Below are positions 25,772 to 33,886 of a stretch of 64,000 bases of DNA, piece after piece. Made by a program: the position numbers and the translations under genes. Origin of the DNA: Alistipes sp. (GTDB taxonomy: Bacteria > Bacteroidota > Bacteroidia > Bacteroidales > Rikenellaceae). Where the stretch lies: assembly GCA_020026395.1 (NCBI GenBank), contig JAHHQM010000008.1:21747-85746 (forward strand), read 5' to 3'. The stretch's first letter is position 1. Every line of letters starts with the position of its first letter. The notes below the pieces were generated by a model. That model did not search any database, was not told the DNA's origin, and worked only from the letters and a program-made list of their open reading frames with translations.

Positions 25772-25818
25772 CACGTCCGTTCCCCGGGGGAACGACCATC
25801 GAACGAAAAAAATCAATT

Positions 25819-26727
25819 ATGGAGCAAAAGGGGAGTTTGGCGGGTCATGCCGCGTGCTTTGTGGCGTACGCCATATTCGGAATCAATATCATTGTCTGTA
25901 AGGATCTGACGTCGAGCCATCTGATCTCGCCGATCGCGTTGTTCTGCATGCGTTCCATCGGTGCGGGAATGTTGTTTTGGCTCTTGTCGTTGTTCCTCCC
26001 GAAAGAAAAGGTCGAGAGGCGCGACTTCGGAAAGATCTTTGCCGCGTCGATTTTCGGATTTTTCCTGACGCAGCTTACCTTTCTGATGGCCATCCCCGAC
26101 ATTACGCCCATGAACTGCTCGATCATCAGCTCCATGTCGCCCATCTATACGATGTTCATCGCCGCAATCGTCCTCAAAGAACCTGTCACGCTGAAAAAGG
26201 CGGGCGGTGTCGTACTGTCGTTTGTGGGTATTATCTACCTGATCCTCAATAGCGTGGGGCGCACGGGCGGTGTGGCGGAGAGTACCCAGACGGGTATTTT
26301 CCTCATCTTCATGAACAGCCTCTGCTTCTCGATCTACCTGGGCGTGTTCAAACCGATCATCACCAAATATTCGGTGGTGACCTTCATGAAATATATCTTT
26401 TTGTTTTCGTTTCTGCTGTCCGCCCCTGCTGCGGGACGTGAGATTCTGACGTTGGACTATGCCTCGATTCCCGCCTCACACCTTTGGGAATTGACCTTCC
26501 TGATCGTCTGCTCCACGTTTATCACCTATTTCCTGATTCCCGTCGGCCAGAAACGCATCCGTCCGACGCTGGTGAGCATGTACTCTTACGTGCAACCGAT
26601 CATCGCCATCATCATTTCGATCTTCCTCGGCATGGATACCCTCTCGTGGGAGAAGGTTCTGGCCATCGTGACGGTCTTTTCGGGTGTTCTTCTGGTGACC
26701 TTCAGCCGTACCGCCTCCTCCAAATAA
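25819..26727 (+). CDS. EamA/DMT superfamily transporter
   Basis: 302 residues with ten hydrophobic segments forming two EamA repeats. The first starts AACFVAYAIFGINIIVCKDL and includes FFLTQLTFLMAIPDITPMNC; the second starts GIFLIFMNSLCFSIYLGVFK and includes TLVSMYSYVQPIIAIIISI. DMT permeases export or import small metabolites such as amino acids or nucleotides; the substrate cannot be read from sequence. It has its own promoter and ends one base before the convergent hydrolase gene. Confidence 0.88.
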   Translation: MEQKGSLAGHAACFVAYAIFGINIIVCKDLTSSHLISPIALFCMRSIGAGMLFWLLSLFLPKEKVERRDFGKIFAASIFGFFLTQLTFLMAIPDITPMNCSIISSMSPIYTMFIAAIVLKEPVTLKKAGGVVLSFVGIIYLILNSVGRTGGVAESTQTGIFLIFMNSLCFSIYLGVFKPIITKYSVVTFMKYIFLFSFLLSAPAAGREILTLDYASIPASHLWELTFLIVCSTFITYFLIPVGQKRIRPTLVSMYSYVQPIIAIIISIFLGMDTLSWEKVLAIVTVFSGVLLVTFSRTASSK

Positions 26728-26728
26728 A

Positions 26729-27676
26729 CTATCGGATGTAACGGCCGACAAATCGGGCGACCTTGTCGCGGTAAGCCTCGGGGTTGTCGCGGTAGGACTT
26801 CGCATGCGCGGCACCTTTCACCACCCATAACTCTTTTTCGCCCTGCTTGGCCTCGTAGAGCGGATAAACCATCCGCGTGGGGACGTAATCGTCCTGATCG
26901 CCGTGAATAAAGAGCATCGGCAGACGGCATTTCTTGACCTGCTCCAACGCGGAAGCCTCCCGAAAATCCCATTCGTAGGACTCTCCGCACCAGAAACTGG
27001 CCACATATAACAACGGGAAGGCGGGTAACCCGTAATCCTCCTGCAATTCCTTCTCGAACTGATCCCAGACGCTCGTATAGCCGCAATCCTCCACGAAACA
27101 TTTTACGTAGGGCTGCTGCTCCTCGCCCGAAACCATCATCGTGGTGGCCGCACCCATCGAGATGCCGTGTACGACCATCTGCGTGTGGCCTCCGAAGATC
27201 CCGTTGGCCACCTCCATCCAGCGAAGGACGTCCCACCGATCCAACCATCCCATACGAATCGCCTCGCCCTCGCTCTGGCCGTGGGCGTGGAGGTCGGGCA
27301 GGAGGATGTTGTACCCCAAATCGTGGTTGTAGAGGTATCCGATCATCATCATGCGGATCGAGTTGTCGGTGTAACCGTGGACGATGACGGCCGTGCGGTC
27401 GGTCGGACGGGCTGCGGCGGCATAACGCGCATGAAGACGCTCGCCCTCCTCACCAAGGATCACCGTGTCGCGCAAAGCTCCGCTTTGATGCAGAGAATCC
27501 ATCCAGGGCACGATGTGGGGATATTCCCCGGCCATGTAGGCAAAGGAGGCCGAATCGGTGTTCTCGGCCGCAAAATCGGGCGTCAGCGCCACCGAGAGCA
27601 GGATCTTGCTGGCGACGGAGAGTAAAAGCACAAGGCCGATCAGGGTAAATACCGCGATTTTCAGGATACGTTTCAT
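26729..27676 (-). CDS. alpha/beta hydrolase with N-terminal membrane anchor
   Basis: 315 residues from the ATG at 27676 (MKRILKIAVFTLIGLVLLLS), which gives one N-terminal membrane helix. The hydrolase domain has the oxyanion strand TAVIVHGYTDN, nucleophile elbow VVHGISMGAA, an aspartate in MLFIHGDQDDYVP and histidine in VKGAAHAKSYRD. This is a complete catalytic triad. The family includes esterases, lipases and peptidases; the substrate is unknown. The catalytic domain probably faces the periplasm. Confidence 0.85.
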   Translation of the reverse strand: MKRILKIAVFTLIGLVLLLSVASKILLSVALTPDFAAENTDSASFAYMAGEYPHIVPWMDSLHQSGALRDTVILGEEGERLHARYAAAARPTDRTAVIVHGYTDNSIRMMMIGYLYNHDLGYNILLPDLHAHGQSEGEAIRMGWLDRWDVLRWMEVANGIFGGHTQMVVHGISMGAATTMMVSGEEQQPYVKCFVEDCGYTSVWDQFEKELQEDYGLPAFPLLYVASFWCGESYEWDFREASALEQVKKCRLPMLFIHGDQDDYVPTRMVYPLYEAKQGEKELWVVKGAAHAKSYRDNPEAYRDKVARFVGRYIR

Positions 27677-27744
27677 GGGATTTCGGTTTCTTTTGAGAGG
27701 GTAAAGATACTGAAAAAAAGCGCAATTGCTTCGAAGAACGGGCA

Positions 27745-27781
27745 TAAAAAAAGACCCGCCCCAAAAGAGGCAGGTCTTTTA
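27745..27781. terminator. terminator after threonine dehydrogenase
   Basis: AAAAGACC and GGTCTTTT pair with an inner GCC/GGC stem; T and A runs on both sides allow use in either direction. It lies 20 bp past the minus-strand dehydrogenase stop. Confidence 0.75.
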
Positions 27782-27800
27782 TCGAGTCCGTGGAACGGAA

Positions 27801-28748
27801 TTATTTACCGAGTTTGATACGAACTTTCTCCAACATGTCGTCGGTCATGCTCGAGAGGTCCCATTCGGGTTTCCAACCCCACTCGGCACGTGCACACGAG
27901 TCATCCAGCTTGTTGGGCCAGCTCTCTGCGATAGCCTTCTTCACGGGATCTACGTCGTAGGTCATGGTGAATTCGGGCATACGTTTCTTCAGCTCGGCGT
28001 AGATGATTTCGGGCGTGAAGCTCATCGAAGCGATGTTGAAGCTGTTGCGGTGAACGAGTTTGGTAGGATCGGCCTCCATCAGCTCAACGCATGCGCGCAG
28101 GGCATCGGGCATATAAATCATATCCATGTATACATCCGAGGGAACGGGGCAAACGAACTTGCCGGTCTTGATGGCCTCGTAGTAGATCTCCACTGCGTAG
28201 TCGGTGGTACCGCCGCCGGGGAGGGTTACGTTGGAGATGATACCCGGGAAACGAACCGAACGGGCATCAACGCCGAAACGCTGGTAGTAGTAGTTACCGA
28301 GCATTTCGCCGGTTACCTTGCAGACACCGTACATGGTGGTAGGCTGCATGATGGTATCCTGGGGCGTCATATCTTTAGGCGTCGTAGGACCGAAAGCACC
28401 GATCGAGCTGGGGGTAAACACAGCGCAGTTGTTCTCGCGAGCGATTTCGAGAGCGTTCATCAGCGCGCCGATGTTGATTTTCCAAGCCAGTTGGGGATTT
28501 TTCTCACCGGTAGCCGACAACAGGGCAACGAGGTTGAAGATCGCGTCGATTTTGTAGCGCTTAACGACCGAAGCAACGGCTTCGGTATTCAGAGCATCGA
28601 GTTGCTCGAAGGGACCGTCTGCAGCCAGAGCGGGGCAGTCGCGCATGTCGGTTGCGACAACGTTATTGTTGCCATAGATGCTTCTTAAATAAACGGTGAG
28701 CTCGGAACCAATCTGTCCGCCTGCACCAACGATAAGAATATGTTTCAT
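27801..28748 (-). CDS. SDR-type L-threonine 3-dehydrogenase
   Basis: 315 residues from the ATG at 28748 (MKHILIVGAGGQIGSEL). GxGGQIG is the NAD-binding loop of extended short-chain dehydrogenases, and the catalytic pair is TTMYGVCKVTGE (Tyr and Lys). The segments SSIGAFGPTTPKD and VRFPGIISNVTLPGGGTTDY match epimerase-like threonine dehydrogenases, which oxidise threonine to 2-amino-3-ketobutyrate. Two tRNA-Thr genes nearby are coincidental as far as sequence shows. A weak promoter (TTG, 18 nt, TACCTTTA at 28772-28779) lies upstream. Confidence 0.82.
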   Translation of the reverse strand: MKHILIVGAGGQIGSELTVYLRSIYGNNNVVATDMRDCPALAADGPFEQLDALNTEAVASVVKRYKIDAIFNLVALLSATGEKNPQLAWKINIGALMNALEIARENNCAVFTPSSIGAFGPTTPKDMTPQDTIMQPTTMYGVCKVTGEMLGNYYYQRFGVDARSVRFPGIISNVTLPGGGTTDYAVEIYYEAIKTGKFVCPVPSDVYMDMIYMPDALRACVELMEADPTKLVHRNSFNIASMSFTPEIIYAELKKRMPEFTMTYDVDPVKKAIAESWPNKLDDSCARAEWGWKPEWDLSSMTDDMLEKVRIKLGK

Positions 28749-28830
28749 TGGGTTAATGTTAAATTGTGATGTAAAGGTAGGCATATTTTATGAAAAACAA
28801 TTTTTTTTCGAGAAAAAATCGTCTTTATTT

Positions 28831-28861
28831 TTTGCATATTCAAAAATCTTGTGTACTTTTG
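28831..28861 (+). promoter_or_regulatory. promoter for tRNA-Thr
   Basis: TTTG (28831-28834), a 19-nt spacer and TACTTTTG (28854-28861) match the Bacteroidetes consensus fully. The tRNA begins 20 nt downstream. Confidence 0.8.
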
Positions 28862-28881
28862 CAACGTTTTAAGGGGTAAAC

Positions 28882-28953
<72 letters not shown>

Positions 28954-28956
28954 CTG

Positions 28957-28990
28957 AAGAGGACAATCAATCGGATTGTCCTCTTTTGTT
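28957..28990 (+). terminator. terminator after tRNA-Thr
   Basis: AGAGGACAATC pairs perfectly with GATTGTCCTCT around a 5-nt loop, followed by a short T run. Confidence 0.85.
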
Positions 28991-29006
28991 TTTGGTGGAA
29001 AACTCC

Positions 29007-29039
29007 CGACAAAAAGCGGCTTGAAGGCCGCTTTTGTCG
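29007..29039. repeat. inverted repeat between two terminators
   Basis: CGACAAAAAGCGGC and GCCGCTTTTGTCG form a strong stem with one bulged A around a short loop. It has no T run, and is the middle of three hairpins in 140 bp. Confidence 0.6.
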
Positions 29040-29054
29040 TATATACCTATATAT

Positions 29055-29094
29055 TAAAAAAGGACATTGTCCGAAGCGGGCGATGTCCTTTTTG
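29055..29094 (-). terminator. terminator after rsmG
   Basis: On the minus strand AAAAAGGACAT pairs with ATGTCCTTTTTT, ending in a T run, 18 bp past the rsmG stop. Confidence 0.8.
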
Positions 29095-29112
29095 TCTTTT
29101 TATCGGTCGGGA

Positions 29113-29736
29113 TTACAGCTTGGGGGTGTAGCAGACCAGTTTGGTGTCGAAAAATTCCTCCTCGAAGAATTTTTTGATTTCGTAGAGATACCAGCGCATG
29201 TGGGTCTGGGCGAGTTCTTCGTCCAGATCGCCGCCCTTGAGGTAAAGAATGCCGTTGGGGAGCGTTCCTTTCTGACCCGTCTCGATTTTTTTCCAAATCC
29301 ACTTCACAAATTCGGGCATGGCGGTGACGGCACGCGATACGACATAGTCGAATTTGCGGTCGATGGCCTCCACACGGCCGCAATGCGTCTCGAGGTTCTT
29401 CAGACCGAGCCCCGCAAGGACCCCTTCGACCACGGTGATCTTCTTGCGGATCGAGTCGCACGACAGGAATTGCACCTCGGGAAAGAGAATGGCCAGCGGA
29501 ACGGACGGAAATCCGCCGCCGCAACCCACATCCAAGATGCGGGCACCACGTTCGAACTGACATACCTTGGCAATGGCCAGCGAGTGGAGGACGTGACGCA
29601 GATACAACTGGTCGAAATCCTTGCGCGAAACGACATTGATCTTGGCGTTCCAATCGGCATACAGGGCGTAGAGCGCAGTGAATTGCTCTCTCTGGACGGG
29701 TGTCAGGTCGGGAAAATATTTCAGAATGAGTTCCAT
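29113..29736 (-). CDS. rsmG: 16S rRNA (guanine-N7) methyltransferase RsmG
   Basis: 207 residues from the ATG at 29736 (MELILKYFPDLTPVQREQF). Family marks are WNAKINVVSRKDFDQLYLRH and the SAM loop ILDVGCGGGFPSVPLA, then VSRAVTAMPEF. RsmG methylates G527 of 16S rRNA; its loss gives low-level streptomycin resistance. The start lies 2 bp after the sigma factor stop, so it is co-transcribed with it. Longer open frames to 30066 lie inside the sigma gene and were rejected. Confidence 0.94.
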   Translation of the reverse strand: MELILKYFPDLTPVQREQFTALYALYADWNAKINVVSRKDFDQLYLRHVLHSLAIAKVCQFERGARILDVGCGGGFPSVPLAILFPEVQFLSCDSIRKKITVVEGVLAGLGLKNLETHCGRVEAIDRKFDYVVSRAVTAMPEFVKWIWKKIETGQKGTLPNGILYLKGGDLDEELAQTHMRWYLYEIKKFFEEEFFDTKLVCYTPKL

Positions 29737-29738
29737 GT

Positions 29739-30296
29739 CTATTTTTCGTTTTCTATCATGTGGCACATGCGGTTGCGTGCGCGGTGAATCTGTGTTTTGA
29801 CGGTGCCCATCGGCAGTTGCAGTTTCTGGGCGATCTCCTCGTAGGACAGCTCGTCGAAGAAACGCATGATGATCAGCTGACGGTAGCGGGGCGTAAGTCG
29901 GTTGAGGTAATCCTCGAACTGGGTGCGTTGCTGGAGGTTGATGACGCGCTCCTCGGGCGTGGGCGAATTTTCGGCGGGTGAGGTGAACTGCTCGTCGATG
30001 GATTCCTCGTCGGTTTTCCGCCGCATGAAGTCGATGAACGTATTGCGTGCAATGGTGTAGACCCATTGTCCGAAAGTGTATTCGGGCGAATAACGCGCAA
30101 TGTTGATGTATACCTTGATGAAGGTTTCCTGAAGCAGGTCGTCTGCATCGTTCACGCCGCCCAGACGCGCCACGAAAAGCCGTCGGATGGCTTCGCGGTA
30201 GCGGTTGAAGAGGTATTCGAAGGCGACGTCATCGCCCTTGAGCACCAGCTCCACCAAATGTCGGTCGTCGGCAACGATGTAGTCGGCTATCTCCAT
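29739..30296 (-). CDS. ECF (RpoE-type) RNA polymerase sigma factor
   Basis: 185 residues. Region 2 is FEYLFNRYREAIRRLFVARL with DADDLLQETFIKVYINI, and region 4 is LTPRYRQLIIMRFFDELSYE followed by EIAQKLQLPMGTVKTQIHRARNRM, a helix-turn-helix. ECF factors direct RNA polymerase to stress or uptake genes. No anti-sigma factor or zinc-binding partner is adjacent: upstream is a glycosyltransferase (10-bp overlap) and downstream rsmG (2-bp gap). It therefore may be constitutive or controlled from elsewhere. Confidence 0.92.
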   Translation of the reverse strand: MEIADYIVADDRHLVELVLKGDDVAFEYLFNRYREAIRRLFVARLGGVNDADDLLQETFIKVYINIARYSPEYTFGQWVYTIARNTFIDFMRRKTDEESIDEQFTSPAENSPTPEERVINLQQRTQFEDYLNRLTPRYRQLIIMRFFDELSYEEIAQKLQLPMGTVKTQIHRARNRMCHMIENEK

Positions 30297-31441
30297 ACCC
30301 GTTCGTCTTTACGGATGAGCATTACGGAAAGAATCGCATCGCCGATCCAGCCGAAGAAATCATACAGCGGATAGAGTCGGCACATGCCTTTTTCGCCCAG
30401 TCGTTTCGAGATGCGCTTGACCTCCCAGAGGACGATTCCCAGACGGATCGCGAGCAGCAGTGCGGCGTAGATCTTGAATTCCAGCGGCATGACGCACAGG
30501 GTCACAACGGACGCGAGGAAGAACAACAGACGCGAACCCTTCTCCCATTCGACGAAACTGCGTGCGCGTTCGCTGTAGTATTTGCGTGCAGACGAGAAGT
30601 AACGCATGGTGTTGAACCACCAGCCCCAACCGCCCCAGATGCGTTCGCGTACCAGGGCACGGGGTGAAAGGACGATACTGACGTTGTCGTTGTGGATGAT
30701 GCGCTGCATGAAGAGGTCGTCCTCGCCGATGTTCATCGCCAGATAGTTGAATCCCTTGACGCCGAAGTAAAGATCCTTCGTGAAGCCGTAGTTGTGGAGA
30801 ATGCCGCGGTAGGGGTGACGGGTCACGGCGGCCGCGAGCCAGTTCGCGGAGTCCATCAGACGCCACGTACGCATCATTTTGGGGGTGAATCCCGCCTTCT
30901 CCTCCATGCCGCAGTAGCCCAGCACGATGTCTCCGCGGGAGAATCCCTTGCCCATGATTTTGAGCCAGTTCTGACTTTCGGGCACGGCATCGACCGACGT
31001 GAAGACCAGACAGTCGTGATAGGCCGATTTGATGCCGAGGTTCAGCGCCATCTTGCGCGAAATGGGGTATCGCGGATCGAGGTGGAGCTTGGTGACGGTG
31101 ACTTGGGGGAAGGATCGTTTGAGTTGTTGCAGATCCTCGAAGAAATCGTTGTCCTGACCGACATAGACGATCACCACCTCAAATTCGGGATAATCCTGTC
31201 CGAGGATTCGGGGCAGATGGTCTTCCAGGAAGACGTAGTTTTCCGAGAACATGGGGATGATGACCGACAGGGGGGGATCTTCCTTGCGGATTACTTTTCG
31301 TTTGTTGTTTTTGTAGGAAGCGATCCTCCCGTAGCGGAACACGTAGTAGTACAGCTGGACGGAGAACAACAGGGCTAAAATGAGGAAGAGTGTCACCCCT
31401 TCCCAGCCGTAAGCGGCCAATATTTGATCAAAAAAACTCAT
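30287..31441 (-). CDS. membrane GT2 glycosyltransferase
   Basis: 384 residues. One N-terminal helix (GVTLFLILALLFSVQLYYYV) precedes a GT-A domain: PPLSVIIPMFSENYVFLEDH, the FTSVDAVP metal region, and GEDDLFMQRI. Two or three C-terminal hydrophobic segments follow (LLFFLASVVTLCVMPLEF, IYAALLLAIRLGIVLW). It probably transfers sugar from a nucleotide donor to a lipid or polysaccharide at the inner membrane face. A minus-strand TACCTTTG (31460-31467) is a possible promoter element. It overlaps the sigma gene by 10 bp. Confidence 0.85.
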   Translation of the reverse strand: MSFFDQILAAYGWEGVTLFLILALLFSVQLYYYVFRYGRIASYKNNKRKVIRKEDPPLSVIIPMFSENYVFLEDHLPRILGQDYPEFEVVIVYVGQDNDFFEDLQQLKRSFPQVTVTKLHLDPRYPISRKMALNLGIKSAYHDCLVFTSVDAVPESQNWLKIMGKGFSRGDIVLGYCGMEEKAGFTPKMMRTWRLMDSANWLAAAVTRHPYRGILHNYGFTKDLYFGVKGFNYLAMNIGEDDLFMQRIIHNDNVSIVLSPRALVRERIWGGWGWWFNTMRYFSSARKYYSERARSFVEWEKGSRLLFFLASVVTLCVMPLEFKIYAALLLAIRLGIVLWEVKRISKRLGEKGMCRLYPLYDFFGWIGDAILSVMLIRKDERVWR

Positions 31442-31513
31442 AATCTATGCGAATCCCTGCAAAGGTACAAAACAATTCAGAATTCAAAATTCAAATATAC
31501 GAATATTTTTGTG

Positions 31514-31521
31514 TACTTTTG
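31514..31521 (+). promoter_or_regulatory. possible -7 element for the tgt operon
   Basis: TACTTTTG matches TAnnTTTG. The expected upstream TTTG is not clear in the AT-rich sequence. It would leave a leader of about 80 nt before tgt. Confidence 0.45.
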
Positions 31522-31607
31522 TCGGGGTAGAGTGTCGGGTTTCAACCGATTAAGGAAACCGGGCGATTCCCGACGGGTATTTACGACAAAAATAAAAAAG
31601 CAACCGA

Positions 31608-32756
31608 ATGACAGCAACCATCAGACTGGAGTTCACCCTTGAGCAGAAGGACTCCCGCTCGAAGGCGCGTGCCGGCGTATTGAAGACCGACCACGGCGAC
31701 ATTCTTACCCCGATTTTCATGCCTGTGGGTACGGCGGCGACCGTCAAGGGAATTTTCCATCGGGACGTGCGCGACGAGGCGCATGCCCAGATCATCCTGG
31801 CGAACACCTACCACCTCTATATGCGACCCGGCATGGACATCATCGAGCGTGCGGGGGGCGTGCATCGTTTCTCTACGTGGAACGGGCCGATGCTGACCGA
31901 CAGCGGTGGTTTTCAGGTATTTTCGCTGGCCGAGTGCCGCAAGCTGAAGGAGGAGGGTTGTCATTTCCGTTCGCACATCGACGGTTCGAAACACCTGTTC
32001 ACGCCCGAAAACGTGATGGATACCGAGCGTACGATCGGTGCCGACATCATGATGGCTTTCGACGAATGTCCTCCGGGCGATGCGTCGCGCGAATATGCCG
32101 CCAAGTCGCTGGCACTCACCGAACGCTGGCTCGATCGCTGCTTTAACCGCTATCACCAGACCCAACCCAAATACGGACACTATCAGGCGCTGTTCCCCAT
32201 CGTGCAGGGCTGTACCTATCCCGACCTGCGTGCCCACGCGGCCGAGAACGTCAAGCAGTATAATGCCGACGGATACGCCATCGGCGGTTTGGCCGTGGGC
32301 GAACCCACCGAGACGATGTACGAGATGATCGAGGTGGTGAATGCCATCCTGCCCGAAGACCGCCCGCGCTACCTGATGGGGGTCGGAACGCCGATCAACA
32401 TTCTGGAGGCGATTTCCCGCGGTGTGGATATGTTCGACTGCGTGATGCCGACGCGTAACGGCCGTAACGGTCAGATTTTCACGGAGGAGGGTACGATCAA
32501 CCTGCGCAACAAGAAGTGGGAGGACGACTTCTCGCCGCTCGACCCCCAAGGCACGGCATTTGTCGATACGCTCTACTCGAAGGCCTACGTACATCACCTG
32601 TGCGTGTGCGGCGAGATGCTTGCCGCGCAGATTGCCTCGCTGCATAACATTGCGTTCTACCTGCGTCTGGTGGGCATGGCACGCCAACACATCCTCGCGG
32701 GCGATTTCCCCGAATGGAAGGAGATGATGGTCGCAAAACTGGGTCGCAGACTTTAA
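31608..32756 (+). CDS. tgt: queuine/preQ1 tRNA-guanine transglycosylase
   Basis: 382 residues. Core motifs are complete: DSGGFQVFSL (substrate aspartate), FPIVQGCTYPDLR, GGLAVGEPTETMYEM, LMGVGTP and the nucleophile in DMFDCVMPTRNGRNG. It exchanges guanine for preQ1 at position 34 of tRNAs. The usual C-x-C-x-x-C zinc site before the AY(V/L)HHL motif is absent: the sequence is GTAFVDTLYSKAYVHHL, with two cysteines (HLCVCGEM) just after instead. I recall Bacteroides homologues that also lack it. It is the first gene of a plus-strand operon. Confidence 0.93.
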   Translation: MTATIRLEFTLEQKDSRSKARAGVLKTDHGDILTPIFMPVGTAATVKGIFHRDVRDEAHAQIILANTYHLYMRPGMDIIERAGGVHRFSTWNGPMLTDSGGFQVFSLAECRKLKEEGCHFRSHIDGSKHLFTPENVMDTERTIGADIMMAFDECPPGDASREYAAKSLALTERWLDRCFNRYHQTQPKYGHYQALFPIVQGCTYPDLRAHAAENVKQYNADGYAIGGLAVGEPTETMYEMIEVVNAILPEDRPRYLMGVGTPINILEAISRGVDMFDCVMPTRNGRNGQIFTEEGTINLRNKKWEDDFSPLDPQGTAFVDTLYSKAYVHHLCVCGEMLAAQIASLHNIAFYLRLVGMARQHILAGDFPEWKEMMVAKLGRRL

Positions 32757-32774
32757 ACTTAAAAAAGTTCAACC

Positions 32775-33878
32775 ATGAAGCTTCGGTTTCCGGGATTCAA
32801 AATTTTGGATCGTTACATATTGGGTAAGTTCCTTTCGACTTACTTCTTTGCCATCGCGATGATCCTCATCATCGTGGTGATCTTCGACTATGTGGAGAAG
32901 ATCGACGACTTCACCGAGTTGAAGGCGCCCCTCAAGGCGATTGTCTTCGACTACTACCTCAATTTCGTCCCGTTCTTCGCGAATCAGTTCAGCGGACTGT
33001 TCACGTTTATCGCCTGTATTTTCTTCACCTCGAAGATGGCCTACCAGACCGAGATCATCGCCATGTTGTCGGGCGGTATGTCGTTCCGCCGACTGATGTG
33101 GCCGTACTTTCTGGGAGCGCTGATCATCGGCACGATGTCGCTGACGCTGAACCTGTGGGTAATCCCCATTTCGCAGCGCCACGTCGTGAAATTCGAGCAG
33201 AAATACAACAAACGCCGTATGCGTGCCACCTACGACCAGCACATCTACCGCCAGATCGAACCGGGCACGTTCGTTTATGTGCGCGGCTATACCGATGCCG
33301 AGAAACGCGCCTCGTTCTTCGCCTTGGAGCATTACGACGGCGGTAAGATCACCCGGTCGCTCGAGACGTCCAACGTCCAGTTCGACCCCGAATCGAAACG
33401 CTGGAGCGCCCAGAAATACATCCGCCGCTCGTTCGACTCGCTGGGCGTGGAGACCTTCACCCAGCACCGTAACCTTGACACGCTCATCAACCTCGAGGCC
33501 ACCGAGCTGGGTCGTATCACGGAGCTGGTGCAGACGATGAACATCACCGAGCTGAACACCTTCCTTTCGCAACAACGCCGCAAGGGATCCGACTCGATCA
33601 ACATCATCGAGGTGGAACGCCATGCACGCTTCGCCTACCCGCTGTCGACCTTCATCCTGACGCTTATCGGCGTGTCGCTTTCGTCGCGTAAGGTGCGCGG
33701 CGGAACGGGACAACACATCGGTATCGGTACGGCACTGTGTTTCTCCTACATCCTGATCCTGAGGTTCTTCCAGGAGTTTGCCAAGGGCGGTGAACTCTCG
33801 CCGGGACTTGCCGTGTGGCTGCCGAACATCATCTATCTGTTCATTGCGATCTACCTTTATCAGAAAGCACCCAAATAA
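32775..33878 (+). CDS. LptF/LptG (YjgP/YjgQ) family permease
   Basis: 367 residues. It starts with FKILDRYILGKFLSTYFFAI, the typical YjgQ N-terminus, then has three membrane helices in the first 120 residues, a periplasmic beta domain (about 125-275) and three C-terminal helices (RFAYPLSTFILTLIGVSLSS, GTALCFSYILILRFFQEF, LPNIIYLFIAIYLYQ). LptF and LptG form the inner membrane part of the lipopolysaccharide export ABC machine. Which of the two this is cannot be told. It lies 18 bp after tgt, a common order in Bacteroidetes. Confidence 0.88.
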   Translation: MKLRFPGFKILDRYILGKFLSTYFFAIAMILIIVVIFDYVEKIDDFTELKAPLKAIVFDYYLNFVPFFANQFSGLFTFIACIFFTSKMAYQTEIIAMLSGGMSFRRLMWPYFLGALIIGTMSLTLNLWVIPISQRHVVKFEQKYNKRRMRATYDQHIYRQIEPGTFVYVRGYTDAEKRASFFALEHYDGGKITRSLETSNVQFDPESKRWSAQKYIRRSFDSLGVETFTQHRNLDTLINLEATELGRITELVQTMNITELNTFLSQQRRKGSDSINIIEVERHARFAYPLSTFILTLIGVSLSSRKVRGGTGQHIGIGTALCFSYILILRFFQEFAKGGELSPGLAVWLPNIIYLFIAIYLYQKAPK

Positions 33879-33886
33879 ACCGAAAT

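Noticed and set aside
25779..25793. Palindrome GTTCCCCGGGGGAAC as a parS site
   Set aside because: It is 15 nt with a CCCGGG-type centre rather than CACGTG, so it does not fit the ParB consensus.
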